Shown piece by piece: positions 8,244 through 16,517 of a stretch of DNA of 21,029 nt. The DNA is from an uncultured Bacilli bacterium (lineage in GTDB: Bacteria > Bacillota_I > Bacilli_A > RF39 > UBA660): positions 1 to 21,029 of the forward strand of contig CANQRJ010000011.1 in NCBI GenBank assembly GCA_947626215.1. The letters are read 5' to 3'. Positions within the stretch are counted from its first letter, which is position 1. Each line of letters opens with the position of its first letter. Below the pieces are notes generated by a model, which saw only the letters and a list, made by a program, of their open reading frames with translations, had not been told where the DNA came from and did no database searches. The translations under genes and the position numbers were made by a program.

Positions 8244-9262
8244 AAAAAATATTAATTACTGGAGCTGCAGGATTTATTGGCTCTCAATTAGCTCATCGGT
8301 TATGGAAAGAAGGAAATGAATTAGTATTAATTGATAATTTTTCGTATGGAAAAGTAGATAATTTAATTTTTGAGGACCACGATTTTACTAATGAAGTCAT
8401 AAAAATGGATATTAGAGATAAAGTTGGAATTAAAAAAATTTTTGAAAATGGCGATATTGATTATGTTTATAATATTGCTGGAATAGCTCCACTTCCTGAT
8501 TGCCAGTCTGATCCTTATGAAGCTATAGATGTAAATGTAAATGGTTTAGTAAATATTTTAGAAAATGCTAGAAAATATGGGGTAAAAAAGGTAATTCAGG
8601 CTAGTACAAATGCCATGTATGAAAATGAAAAGGTATTTCCTACAAAAGAAAATAAATTTGAATTGCCAACATTAATATATCCAAATACAAAATATTGCGC
8701 AGAAAGATTTGCTGAGTCATACTGTGAAACTTATGGAATGAGTGTAACTTGCATTCGTTTTGCTAATGTATATGGCCCTCATATTGATTGTTTAAGAAAG
8801 CAACCTCCATTTGTTGCTTATATGATTCGGGAATTATATTTTGACAGAACGCCAATTTTTCATTCTAATGGAGAACAAAGAAGAGATTATATTTACGTAG
8901 ATGATTTAATTGATTTGGCAATTGCAGTGCAAAATGGGGAAGGTTTTGACTGTGTCAATTGTTCTTCAATGAAAAATTATTCAGTAAATGAGATGTATAA
9001 AATAGCATGCAAAATCATGAATAAGAATATTCAAGCAGATTATGCTTCAGATAGTCATTATTGGGAAAAATATCCAACATTATTTGAGGGAAAATATAAG
9101 ATAAAAGAATCCATTTTAAAAAATGAAATTAATAAATATTCATTGTGTGATAATACTTATGCTAAAGAAAAATATAATTGGGTACCTAAAATTGACATTG
9201 AAGAAGGATTAAGAAGAGTAATAGAAAATGAATGTGAATTACTTAAAAATATGAAAGGATAA
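8240..9262 (+). CDS. NAD-dependent epimerase/dehydratase (extended SDR)
   Basis: 340 residues. GAAGFIG at 8-14 is the NAD-binding glycine loop of extended SDRs, with D32 at the end of the second strand for NAD preference and D57 in the DIRD adenine-site segment. The catalytic set is S122/T123 (ASTNAMY) and Y147-P-N-T-K151. RDYIYVDDL near 214-222 is the usual late block of UDP-glucose 4-epimerase-like enzymes. Members interconvert or dehydrate nucleotide sugars; the product here is not readable. AAGGAG precedes ATG 8240. The position just before a nucleotidyltransferase suggests both act on the same sugar nucleotide, perhaps the donor for the GT2 upstream. Confidence 0.85.
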   Translation: MKKILITGAAGFIGSQLAHRLWKEGNELVLIDNFSYGKVDNLIFEDHDFTNEVIKMDIRDKVGIKKIFENGDIDYVYNIAGIAPLPDCQSDPYEAIDVNVNGLVNILENARKYGVKKVIQASTNAMYENEKVFPTKENKFELPTLIYPNTKYCAERFAESYCETYGMSVTCIRFANVYGPHIDCLRKQPPFVAYMIRELYFDRTPIFHSNGEQRRDYIYVDDLIDLAIAVQNGEGFDCVNCSSMKNYSVNEMYKIACKIMNKNIQADYASDSHYWEKYPTLFEGKYKIKESILKNEINKYSLCDNTYAKEKYNWVPKIDIEEGLRRVIENECELLKNMKG

Positions 9263-9264
9263 AT

Positions 9265-10008
9265 ATGAAAAAAGTTCATTTAATTATGCCAATGGGTGGT
9301 GCAGGTTCTCGTTTTTTTGAAAATGGGTTTATTATTCCAAAACCTCTTATAGAAATTCATGATAAGCCTTTTTTATACTGGTCTACAATTTCAATTACAA
9401 ATTTTATTGATGTAGAAGATATTATATTTGTTGTTTTAAAAGAACATGTTGATCAATATCAAATTGATGAAATTATAAAAAAATATTTTCCAAATGCTAA
9501 AATAGAAGTGATTCCTAAAATCTTAAATGGAGCAGTTTTAACCTGTTTAGAAGGAATTCGAAATATTAATGATTCTTATCCAATTATTTTTAATGATTGT
9601 GATCATTTATTTATTTGTAAGTCATTTTATGATTTTTGTAATAAAGAAAAATTTGAAGAAATTGATGGAGCACTATTAACTTTTAAATCAAATGATCCTA
9701 AATATTCATTTTTAGAAATGGATGAAACTGGAAATGTTATTCATACGGTTGAAAAAAAAGCTATTAGTGATCATGCAATATGTGGAGCATATTATTTTAA
9801 AAATAAAGAAATATTTGTTCGAAATACCGAATCTTACTTAAAAAATTGCAATTATAATGAATATTTTGTAAGTGGTGTATACAACGAAATGGCTAAACAA
9901 AATATGAAAATTTCTAATTTTATATGTGATGAACATTTACCTTTTGGGACACCTGAAGAATATTACAAGGCAGAAAAATCAGATGTATTTGAAAGGATTT
10001 TAAAATGA
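9265..10008 (+). CDS. Sugar-phosphate nucleotidylyltransferase (NTP_transferase fold)
   Basis: 247 residues. MPMGGAGSRF at 8-17 is the signature nucleotide-binding loop and PKPLIEI (25-31) provides the conserved Lys26. FNDCDHLF at 109-116 carries the metal-binding Asp pair D111 and D113. ISDHAICGAYYF near 166-178 matches the later part of the fold. Such enzymes join NTP and a sugar 1-phosphate (or a phospho-alcohol) to an activated donor. AAAGGA precedes ATG 9265, 2 nt after the upstream stop, and its own stop overlaps the next ATG. With the following kinase and HAD phosphatase genes it suggests a private route to an activated sugar or polyol; the substrate is unknown. Confidence 0.82.
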   Translation: MKKVHLIMPMGGAGSRFFENGFIIPKPLIEIHDKPFLYWSTISITNFIDVEDIIFVVLKEHVDQYQIDEIIKKYFPNAKIEVIPKILNGAVLTCLEGIRNINDSYPIIFNDCDHLFICKSFYDFCNKEKFEEIDGALLTFKSNDPKYSFLEMDETGNVIHTVEKKAISDHAICGAYYFKNKEIFVRNTESYLKNCNYNEYFVSGVYNEMAKQNMKISNFICDEHLPFGTPEEYYKAEKSDVFERILK

Positions 10009-11894
10009 ATTTTTTATTTCTTGGTATTGCAATTATTTCATTAGTAATCGCTAATATTTTTAAAATTTACAGGCAATCACAGTTTATTGAACTTTATGAT
10101 AACCCTAAAAAAGATATTTTAATGAAAGCATTGTCTATTGGAAATTTTATTAATATTTTTGTTCCTTTAAGATTAGGGTATTTATATAGAATATGGTATG
10201 CTGGGAAAAAAATGAAATATGGCGTGACTTTTTCTCTAGCGACTATTATAGTTGAAATTATCTTAGATTTTATTTTCGTGCCAATTGTATATATTATATT
10301 TTCACTTTTAGGTATTGATGTATTTAAAACTATAATGTTTTATGTAATACTTTTAATTATAATGTTATTAAGTTGTATAATTTTAAAAGTATTTAAAAAA
10401 TTTGTAAAAACAATTATATATAAAATATCAATAATATTTAATAAATCCATTGAATTAAAAATATTAAAAACCTCTTGGTTTACAATATTATCTTTTGAAA
10501 ATATAATAAATAAGGTAAATAAAACAAAATTATTATTTTATTCTTTATTAATTTGGGGTATGAATTTAATTTCTTGTTATTTTTTATATAAATCTATGAA
10601 TTATTTTTCAAATGCATATGATGCTTTTAATTTGTTTTTTTCAAATGTTGGTATTACTTCAAGTAATATTTTGCAAATTGTTTCATTGCCTAGAAATGTA
10701 AGTGTAGCAATTTTATTATATTTTTCTATTAGTTCTTTAATATTATATTTAATTTCATTTATAGTTAAAGATAAAAATATAAAGAAGGTAAAGTATGAAG
10801 AATTACTTCCTCATGTAAATTTTAATGATAGATTGCAATTTTTAGAAATGTATTTTAATAATAAAGATAATTCAAATTATTTTAAAAGTTATTTAAAATT
10901 AAATAGCGATGTTGCTATAATTGAAGATTATTCTGCTGGAAGCAATGCAACAACAATGCTTTGCTCAAAAAATGGTGAAACATTTTATAGGAAATATTCT
11001 TTTGGAAAAGAAGCTAATAAATTAAAACAACAAATTGATTGGATACATCGTCATGAAAATAATTTAACTTTAACAAAGATTAGTTCCGAATTTTATGAAG
11101 AGGATATTTGTTCCTATGATATGCCATATATTTCGGGAGCAGTAACATGTTTTAATTATGTTCATACTATGCCATTTAATGAATCGTGGAGTACTATAAA
11201 ATCGGCTTTGGACGAACTTGATAAAAACTTGCATTCTTTAAATAGAAGAAAGGCAGATGCAAAAACAATAGAAAAATATATTGATTTAAAAGTTTTAAAA
11301 AATATTGAAAAAATAGAACAGGGTCAATATATTAAACCATTTTTAAAATATAGTCATATTTATATTAATGGCAAAAAATATAATAATTTAGATTATTTTA
11401 AAAGATATTTAAAATTTGATCATTTATTTAATATATTTAAAAATGATGAATATTCTGATATACATGGTGATTTTACTATTGAAAATATTATTTGTATGAA
11501 AGATAGTAGTATAAATGGTAAAAAATTTTATATTATTGATCCAAATACTGGAAATATACATGATTCACCATATTTAGATTATGGCAAACTATTACAATCT
11601 ATTCATGGAGGATATGAATTTTTAATGAATACAAAAAATGTTTCTTATCATGATGATACAATTGATTTTTTATTTACAAAATCATCGACATATTATAAAT
11701 TATTTGATGAAATAATAAATTATCTAAAAAAGAAATTTGGTACAGAAGGATTAAAAAGCATATTTTATCATGAAGTTATTCATTGGTTAAGATTAATGCC
11801 TTATAAAATTGAAAAAAATGCCGAAAGATCTTTATTATTTTATGCAGGATTAATTATGATATTAACTGATGTAGAAGAAAGGTTTGAAAAATGA
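10005..11894 (+). CDS. Fusion of LPG-synthase/UPF0104-type membrane domain with an APH-like kinase
   Basis: 629 residues in two parts. Residues 1 to about 255 have six to seven membrane helices with the NFINIFVPLRLGYLYR block (46-61) typical of the lysylphosphatidylglycerol-synthase membrane region/UPF0104 family, which moves lipid-linked material across the membrane. The soluble part, about 270-629, is aminoglycoside-phosphotransferase/choline-kinase-like: IHGDFTIEN (486-494) is the HGDxxxxN catalytic loop with D489 and N494, and IIDPN with D512 is the metal-binding site. The reading frame is continuous, so this is a true fusion. It overlaps both neighbours by 4 nt. Position between a nucleotidyltransferase and a HAD phosphatase suggests that the kinase makes a phosphorylated precursor. 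What the membrane half moves is not clear. Confidence 0.78.
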   Translation: MNFLFLGIAIISLVIANIFKIYRQSQFIELYDNPKKDILMKALSIGNFINIFVPLRLGYLYRIWYAGKKMKYGVTFSLATIIVEIILDFIFVPIVYIIFSLLGIDVFKTIMFYVILLIIMLLSCIILKVFKKFVKTIIYKISIIFNKSIELKILKTSWFTILSFENIINKVNKTKLLFYSLLIWGMNLISCYFLYKSMNYFSNAYDAFNLFFSNVGITSSNILQIVSLPRNVSVAILLYFSISSLILYLISFIVKDKNIKKVKYEELLPHVNFNDRLQFLEMYFNNKDNSNYFKSYLKLNSDVAIIEDYSAGSNATTMLCSKNGETFYRKYSFGKEANKLKQQIDWIHRHENNLTLTKISSEFYEEDICSYDMPYISGAVTCFNYVHTMPFNESWSTIKSALDELDKNLHSLNRRKADAKTIEKYIDLKVLKNIEKIEQGQYIKPFLKYSHIYINGKKYNNLDYFKRYLKFDHLFNIFKNDEYSDIHGDFTIENIICMKDSSINGKKFYIIDPNTGNIHDSPYLDYGKLLQSIHGGYEFLMNTKNVSYHDDTIDFLFTKSSTYYKLFDEIINYLKKKFGTEGLKSIFYHEVIHWLRLMPYKIEKNAERSLLFYAGLIMILTDVEERFEK

Positions 11895-12442
11895 AATTAG
11901 CAATATTTGATTTAGATGGAACTTTATTTAACACTAACGATGTAAATTTTTATGCTTATAAAGAAGCTTTAGAAAACTATAATGTAAAAATTGATTATGA
12001 TTACTATTGTAATTTTTGTAATGGTCGCCATTATAAAATATTTGTCCCTCCATTAGTTAATAATGATTTAGAAAAAACTGAAAAAATTCATCAAATGAAA
12101 AAAGAGCTTTACTCTAAATATTTAAATAAAGTTATCATAAACGAGCATTTATTTAATATTATAAAATTAATAAAAAAGGAGTATAAAATTGCATTAGTTA
12201 CGACTGCATCAAAGAAAAATACTATGGAGTTATTAAATTATACTCAAAAAGAATGGCTATTTGATTATATTTTGACACAAGAAGATATAAACGAACCAAA
12301 ACCAAATCCAGAAGGATTTTTAAAGGCAATGAAAAAGTTTAATGCAAAACCTGAAGAAACTATTATTTTTGAAGATTCACAAGTTGGAATAGAAGCTGCT
12401 CAAAAAACCAATGCAAGTATAATGGTGATAAATAAATTTTAA
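11891..12442 (+). CDS. HAD-family phosphatase, beta-phosphoglucomutase-like
   Basis: 183 residues. FDLDGTLF at 6-13 has the nucleophile D7 and acid/base D9. VTTAS near 99-103 is motif II, and KPNPEGF followed by IFEDSQVGIEAA near 156-168 gives motifs III and IV. A short helical cap lies after motif I. Compact length fits the phosphatase/phosphomutase subgroup that includes pgmB and gph. In this operon it probably removes or shifts a phosphate on the precursor handled by the kinase and nucleotidyltransferase. The start overlaps the preceding stop; AAAGG lies about 9-10 nt upstream. It is the last gene of the operon. Confidence 0.82.
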   Translation: MKLAIFDLDGTLFNTNDVNFYAYKEALENYNVKIDYDYYCNFCNGRHYKIFVPPLVNNDLEKTEKIHQMKKELYSKYLNKVIINEHLFNIIKLIKKEYKIALVTTASKKNTMELLNYTQKEWLFDYILTQEDINEPKPNPEGFLKAMKKFNAKPEETIIFEDSQVGIEAAQKTNASIMVINKF

Positions 12443-12445
12443 TAT

Positions 12446-12466
12446 ATTAACTACTAAGTAGTTAAT
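12446..12466. terminator. Hairpin between convergent genes (bidirectional terminator or operator-like palindrome)
   Basis: Arms ATTAACTACT (12446-12455) and AGTAGTTAAT (12457-12466) pair perfectly around one central A, 3 nt after the HAD stop and before the end of acpS on the other strand. T-runs are modest on both sides, so termination strength is uncertain. Its core resembles the palindrome at 3268-3287. Confidence 0.45.
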
Positions 12467-12509
12467 AATTCAGAGGCTTTTATTATAAAATTATTCTATA
12501 AGTATTTTT

Positions 12510-12821
12510 TTAACGAATAACTAAAGCAAAAGCTATAGTATAATTTTTTTCATGAGAAATAGATATTTTTATTTCTTTATGATTTACGCAGTATGGAGAA
12601 CCATCTTCATTAGATAGAATTTCAAAATCTAAAAGATTATGGGATTTTGTATTTGGAAAAGCTTTCATAATTGCCTCTTTCGCGGCAAATCTTCCACATA
12701 AATATAAATAATTTTTATGAGCAAGTTCTTCTTGTTCTTTTTTTGTCAAAACATAGTTTATAAAATCTTGATTTTTATTTTTTAATCTTTTATTTTCTAC
12801 AATGTCACATCCAATATTCAT
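12510..12821 (-). CDS. acpS: Holo-[acyl-carrier-protein] synthase (4'-phosphopantetheinyl transferase)
   Basis: 103 residues, slightly short for AcpS (about 115-125). GCDIVEN at 4-10 holds the metal-binding D6, and GRFAAKEAIMKA at 43-54 holds E49 and the K48 of the family signature. ISISHEKNYTIAFA near the end is the second conserved block. It transfers phosphopantetheine from CoA to the serine of an acyl carrier protein. It is the only minus-strand complete gene, divergent from the FkbH/ACP operon, whose ACP (S39) is the obvious local substrate. GAAGGA is placed before ATG (complement of 12819-12821). The presence inside an envelope locus suggests a dedicated copy rather than the housekeeping one, but this cannot be proven from the window. 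Confidence 0.88.
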   Translation of the reverse strand: MNIGCDIVENKRLKNKNQDFINYVLTKKEQEELAHKNYLYLCGRFAAKEAIMKAFPNTKSHNLLDFEILSNEDGSPYCVNHKEIKISISHEKNYTIAFALVIR

Positions 12822-12846
12822 AAATTTCCTTCTTTCTAATTATAAA

Positions 12847-12875
12847 ATTATATAATTATTTAGGAATAAATGCAA
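12847..12875 (-). promoter_or_regulatory. Promoter of acpS (minus strand)
   Basis: Read on the minus strand: TTGCAT (12875-12870), 17-nt spacer, TATAAT (12852-12847), with the start codon about 25 nt further down. Spacing and -10 are ideal. Confidence 0.6.
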
Positions 12876-12882
12876 TTAAATA

Positions 12883-12913
12883 TTGACTTAATAGGGGGTA
12901 ATAATGGTATAAT
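12883..12913 (+). promoter_or_regulatory. Extended -10 promoter of the acylation operon
   Basis: TTGACT (12883-12888), a 19-nt spacer and TGGTATAAT (TG at 12905-12906, -10 at 12908-12913). The extended TGn motif may compensate for the long spacer. The spacer contains GGGGG (12894-12898). The predicted start near 12920 leaves only about 19 nt before ATG 12939. Confidence 0.6.
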
Positions 12914-12938
12914 TTAAATACGAAATGAGTTGAAGTCA

Positions 12939-14726
12939 ATGAAAGAGTTAGAATATCCTTTTGATGTAGAATATTTAATCAAAAACAAAAAGAAAATTAA
13001 AAAAGAATTATTGTTAAAGCCTGGTTTGATTGAAAAGAAAATAGCTATCTTGGGGGGATCTACTACAAGTGAAATTAAAAATATGTTAGAAATATTTTTA
13101 CTTAATTATGGAATAAAACCTTCATTTTATGAATCAGAATATAATAAATATTATGAAGATGCAATGTTCGGAAATCCCGAATTAGATGAATTTGATCCAG
13201 ATATTATATATATTCATACAACAAATAGAAACATTATTAATTATCCAACTATGTTAGATGATGAAACTGTAATTAATGATATGTTAGAAAAAGAATATCA
13301 AAAATATGAAAAGATATGGGAAACTTTAAATGCTAAATTCAATGCCGTGATTATTCAAAATAATTTTGAATATCCTTTTTATCGATTACTCGGAAATAAA
13401 GATGCTAGTAATATTCATGGAAAAATTAATTTTATAACAAGATTAAATCAAAAGTTTTATGATTATGCAAATCAACATAAAAATTTCTTTATTAATGATA
13501 TTAATTATGTCTCATCTTGTTATGGATTAGATAAATGGGCAAATCAATTTTATTGGCATATGTATAAATATGCAATGGAAGTGCCTGCTATTCCTTATCT
13601 TGCTTATAATCTTGCTCATATCATTAAAAGTATTTATGGAAAAAATAAAAAAGCTTTTGTGTTAGATTTAGATAATACCTTATGGGGCGGTATTGTTGGA
13701 GACGATGGAGTAGAAAATTTAGCTATCGGACCTGAAGTTCCAAGCGGACAAGTTTATTTAGAATTTCAAAAATATTTAAAAGAATATAAAGATTTAGGTA
13801 TTATATTAAATATCAATTCTAAAAATGATTATGAAAATGCTATTGCCGGATTAAATCATCCTGCAGGACTTTTAAAACCAGAAGACTTTATTATTATAAA
13901 AGCAAATTGGAATCCCAAAAATTTAAATACAAAAGACATTGCCGAAGAATTAAATTTAGGTGCAGATAGTTTTGTTTTTGTCGATGATAATCCTGCCGAA
14001 AGACAAATTGTTAAAAGTTATGTAGATGGAATATCTACTCCTGAAATAGATGCACCAGAAAATTATATAAGAATTATTGATCACAATGGATATTTTGAAA
14101 TGACAAATTTTTCAGAAGAGGATTTAAAGAAAAATGAATTATATAAAGATAATGCTAAACGTAGTCAAATGATGTCAACTTTTGATAATTATGAAGATTA
14201 TTTGCATTCTTTAGAAATGAAAGCAGAAATTGATACTTTTAAACCAATTTATTTAGAAAGAATCTCTCAATTAAGTAATAAAAGCAATCAGTTTAATCTA
14301 ACCACACACCGTTATAGTTTGGCAGATATTGAAGAAGTAAACAATGATGATAATTGTATTAAACTTTATGGAAAATTAGAAGATATATTTGGAGATAATG
14401 GAGTTATTACAGTGGTAATAGGAACTATAAAAAATAAAGTGGAATTACATATTGATTTATGGATTATGAGTTGTAGAGTATTAAAAAGAAATATGGAATT
14501 TGCCATGATGGATGAACTCGTAAAAAGAGCCAAAGAAAGAAATATTGAAAGTATTTATGGCTATTATTATCCAACTTTAAAAAATAAAATGGTTAAAGAT
14601 TTTTATGATATACAAGGTTTTGGGTTACTATCTGAAGATGAAGAGGGTAACAAAATTTATAAATTAGATATATCAAAAGGATATATAAATAAAAATAATG
14701 TAATCGAGGTGAGAAAAAATGAGTAA
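12939..14726 (+). CDS. FkbH-like protein (HAD-IIIC; glyceryl/acyl loading onto ACP)
   Basis: 595 residues from ATG 12939, which gives the family-like start MKELEYPFD. An in-frame TTG at 12930 is an alternative; neither has a strong RBS. The N-terminal part has a GGST motif (39-42) resembling an SGNH-type fold. A HAD-IIIC domain follows: VLDLDNTLWGG (241-251, nucleophile D243 and D245), NINSKND (291-297) and VDDNPAER (348-355). The C-terminal part is GNAT-like with the family blocks LSNKSNQFNLTTHRY and MSCRVL; the Cys of MSCRV is conserved. Known FkbH proteins take 1,3-bisphosphoglycerate, dephosphorylate it and pass the glyceryl group to an ACP; others may handle different acyl units. The ACP gene overlaps its 3' end by 8 nt, so a partner role is strongly suggested. 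A G6 run encodes L-G-G at 38-40. Confidence 0.85.
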   Translation: MKELEYPFDVEYLIKNKKKIKKELLLKPGLIEKKIAILGGSTTSEIKNMLEIFLLNYGIKPSFYESEYNKYYEDAMFGNPELDEFDPDIIYIHTTNRNIINYPTMLDDETVINDMLEKEYQKYEKIWETLNAKFNAVIIQNNFEYPFYRLLGNKDASNIHGKINFITRLNQKFYDYANQHKNFFINDINYVSSCYGLDKWANQFYWHMYKYAMEVPAIPYLAYNLAHIIKSIYGKNKKAFVLDLDNTLWGGIVGDDGVENLAIGPEVPSGQVYLEFQKYLKEYKDLGIILNINSKNDYENAIAGLNHPAGLLKPEDFIIIKANWNPKNLNTKDIAEELNLGADSFVFVDDNPAERQIVKSYVDGISTPEIDAPENYIRIIDHNGYFEMTNFSEEDLKKNELYKDNAKRSQMMSTFDNYEDYLHSLEMKAEIDTFKPIYLERISQLSNKSNQFNLTTHRYSLADIEEVNNDDNCIKLYGKLEDIFGDNGVITVVIGTIKNKVELHIDLWIMSCRVLKRNMEFAMMDELVKRAKERNIESIYGYYYPTLKNKMVKDFYDIQGFGLLSEDEEGNKIYKLDISKGYINKNNVIEVRKNE

Positions 14727-14964
14727 AGAAGAAATCTATGAAAGATTAAATAAAGTATTTCAAGATATCTTTGATGATGAAAGTATTACAGTAAATGAAA
14801 ATACAACATCAGACGATATTGAAGATTGGGATAGCTTAGAACACATTAATTTAGTAGTTGCAGTTGAACAAGAATTTGGTATGAAATTCAATATGAATGA
14901 AGTAACTACAATGAAAAATGTGGGAGAAATGGTAGATATTATTTTATCTAGAATAAGTAAATAA
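14719..14964 (+). CDS. Acyl carrier protein (dedicated to the acylation operon)
   Basis: 81 residues, acidic. The phosphopantetheine site is the Ser39 in DWDSLEHINLV (36-46), followed by the acidic helix (EQEFGMKFNMNE) and the VGEMVDII helix typical of carrier proteins. It is the usual carrier length. RBS GAGGTGAG precedes ATG 14719, and the start lies inside the end of the FkbH gene, so the two are translationally coupled. It is inferred to be charged by the FkbH protein, activated by the neighbouring AcpS and used as acyl donor by the MBOAT protein. Confidence 0.92.
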   Translation: MSKEEIYERLNKVFQDIFDDESITVNENTTSDDIEDWDSLEHINLVVAVEQEFGMKFNMNEVTTMKNVGEMVDIILSRISK

Positions 14965-14984
14965 TATTAAGGAGGGCAACAATA

Positions 14985-16514
14985 ATGTTATTGACATCGT
15001 TATCATTTTTAGCATTTGCTATAATAACAGTTCTCTTATATTTTATTTTGCCAAAAAAATGTCAATGGTTAGTATTGTTAATTGCTAGCCTTGTCTTTTT
15101 GTTTTATAAAAATTTAAGTATAGGAACAATTATTCAAGCATTAGCAGTATTATTATCGTCTTATGTTTTGGGGAGACAAATAGAAAAAAATAAAGAAACA
15201 AAAAAAGCAAAAAGATACTTAATTATAGGTATTGCTATAATTTTAGGAATTTTGGCATATTTAAAATATTCTAATTTATTTATTATTACAGTAAATCATA
15301 TTCTAGATTTATTTAAAGTATCTTATCAATTTAAACAAGTTCAAAGAGTAAGCTTAATAGGAATTAGTTATTATTCACTAATTATGATAAGTTATTTGGT
15401 TGATATCTATCGAGGAACCTGTAAATCTGAAAAAAATATTTTGAAGTTAGCTTTATTTATGTCCTATTTTCCAATATTAAATTCTGGACCATTTATTCGT
15501 TATGAAAATATGAAAGACGAGTTATATAAGAAACATAAATTTAGTTATGACAGATTATGTAGCGGCTTAGTTAGGATATTATGGGGATTATTTAAAATAT
15601 TAGTAATTTCTCAAAGACTAGGTATGTATGTCGATACAGTATATGCAAATTTAGCAACATATAATGGGTTTTATACTGTTATAGCAATTTTGTTTTTTCC
15701 AATGCAATTATATACAAATTTTTCAGGATCAATAGATATCATAATGGGAATATCAGAAATACTTGGAATAAAATTACCTGAAAATTTTACAACACCTTTC
15801 TTTTCAACATCTATGACCGAGTTCTGGAGACATTGGCATATAACATTAGGTGCTTGGTTAAAAGAATATATATTTTATCCATTATTAAAGTCAACCATAA
15901 TGCAAAAGTTAAATACATTTTGTAAAAATAAATTTAGCAAAAAAATTGGCAAAAAAATTCCAATGTTTTTATCTATGTTTATTATGTGGGTATGTATAGG
16001 CGTATGGCATGGAGGTGCTTATACTTATATTATAGGATCTGGAATTATTCAATTTATATTTATTTTCTTAGAAGATTTACTAGGACCTATTGTATCTAAA
16101 ATAAATAAAAAAATTGGTATTAAAGAAGATGTATTTAGTTATAAATTGTATAAAACAATTAGAACTTATTTATTATTTTCAATATCTATGATATTTTTTA
16201 GAGCTACAAGTATTAAAAATGCAATAAAAATATTCTTAAGTATATTCTTTTATAATCCATGGATTTTATTTGATAATAATTCTATTTATAAAGCAGGGCT
16301 AGATTTATTAGATTTTAGAGTTTTAATACTTTCTTTAATTGTATTATTTATAGTAGAAAAACTATCAAGGACGGGTAGCGTAAGAGAAAAATTATTTAAA
16401 CAGAATATTGTCTTTAGATGGGGAATAATATATGCTTTAATATTTGGAATCGTTATATTTGGATGCTATGGAGTAGGTTATGATCCGGCCGAATTTATTT
16501 ATAGAGGTTTTTAA
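14985..16514 (+). CDS. MBOAT-family membrane O-acyltransferase (DltB-like)
   Basis: 509 residues with about eleven membrane helices. The MBOAT core shows the SMTEFWRHWHITLGAWLKEY block (276-295, H285) and GVWHGG (339-344), whose H342 is the invariant active-site histidine. NSGPFIRYENM (166-176) and FPMQLYTNFSG (238-248) are the other blocks of the DltB/AlgI branch. Such proteins pass acyl groups from an intracellular donor, often an acyl carrier protein, to extracellular polysaccharide or teichoic acid. AAGGAGG lies upstream of ATG 14985. It sits between the ACP and three DltD-like SGNH proteins, the same order of roles as DltC-DltB-DltD, but with FkbH in place of the D-alanine ligase DltA. 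It is therefore not a dlt operon. Confidence 0.9.
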   Translation: MLLTSLSFLAFAIITVLLYFILPKKCQWLVLLIASLVFLFYKNLSIGTIIQALAVLLSSYVLGRQIEKNKETKKAKRYLIIGIAIILGILAYLKYSNLFIITVNHILDLFKVSYQFKQVQRVSLIGISYYSLIMISYLVDIYRGTCKSEKNILKLALFMSYFPILNSGPFIRYENMKDELYKKHKFSYDRLCSGLVRILWGLFKILVISQRLGMYVDTVYANLATYNGFYTVIAILFFPMQLYTNFSGSIDIIMGISEILGIKLPENFTTPFFSTSMTEFWRHWHITLGAWLKEYIFYPLLKSTIMQKLNTFCKNKFSKKIGKKIPMFLSMFIMWVCIGVWHGGAYTYIIGSGIIQFIFIFLEDLLGPIVSKINKKIGIKEDVFSYKLYKTIRTYLLFSISMIFFRATSIKNAIKIFLSIFFYNPWILFDNNSIYKAGLDLLDFRVLILSLIVLFIVEKLSRTGSVREKLFKQNIVFRWGIIYALIFGIVIFGCYGVGYDPAEFIYRGF

Positions 16515-16517
16515 AAT

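Noticed and set aside
14719..16514. Classical D-alanylation (dlt) operon
   Set aside because: There is no DltA ligase, and an FkbH protein is coupled to the carrier protein instead; MaoC and SDR have no place in D-alanylation.
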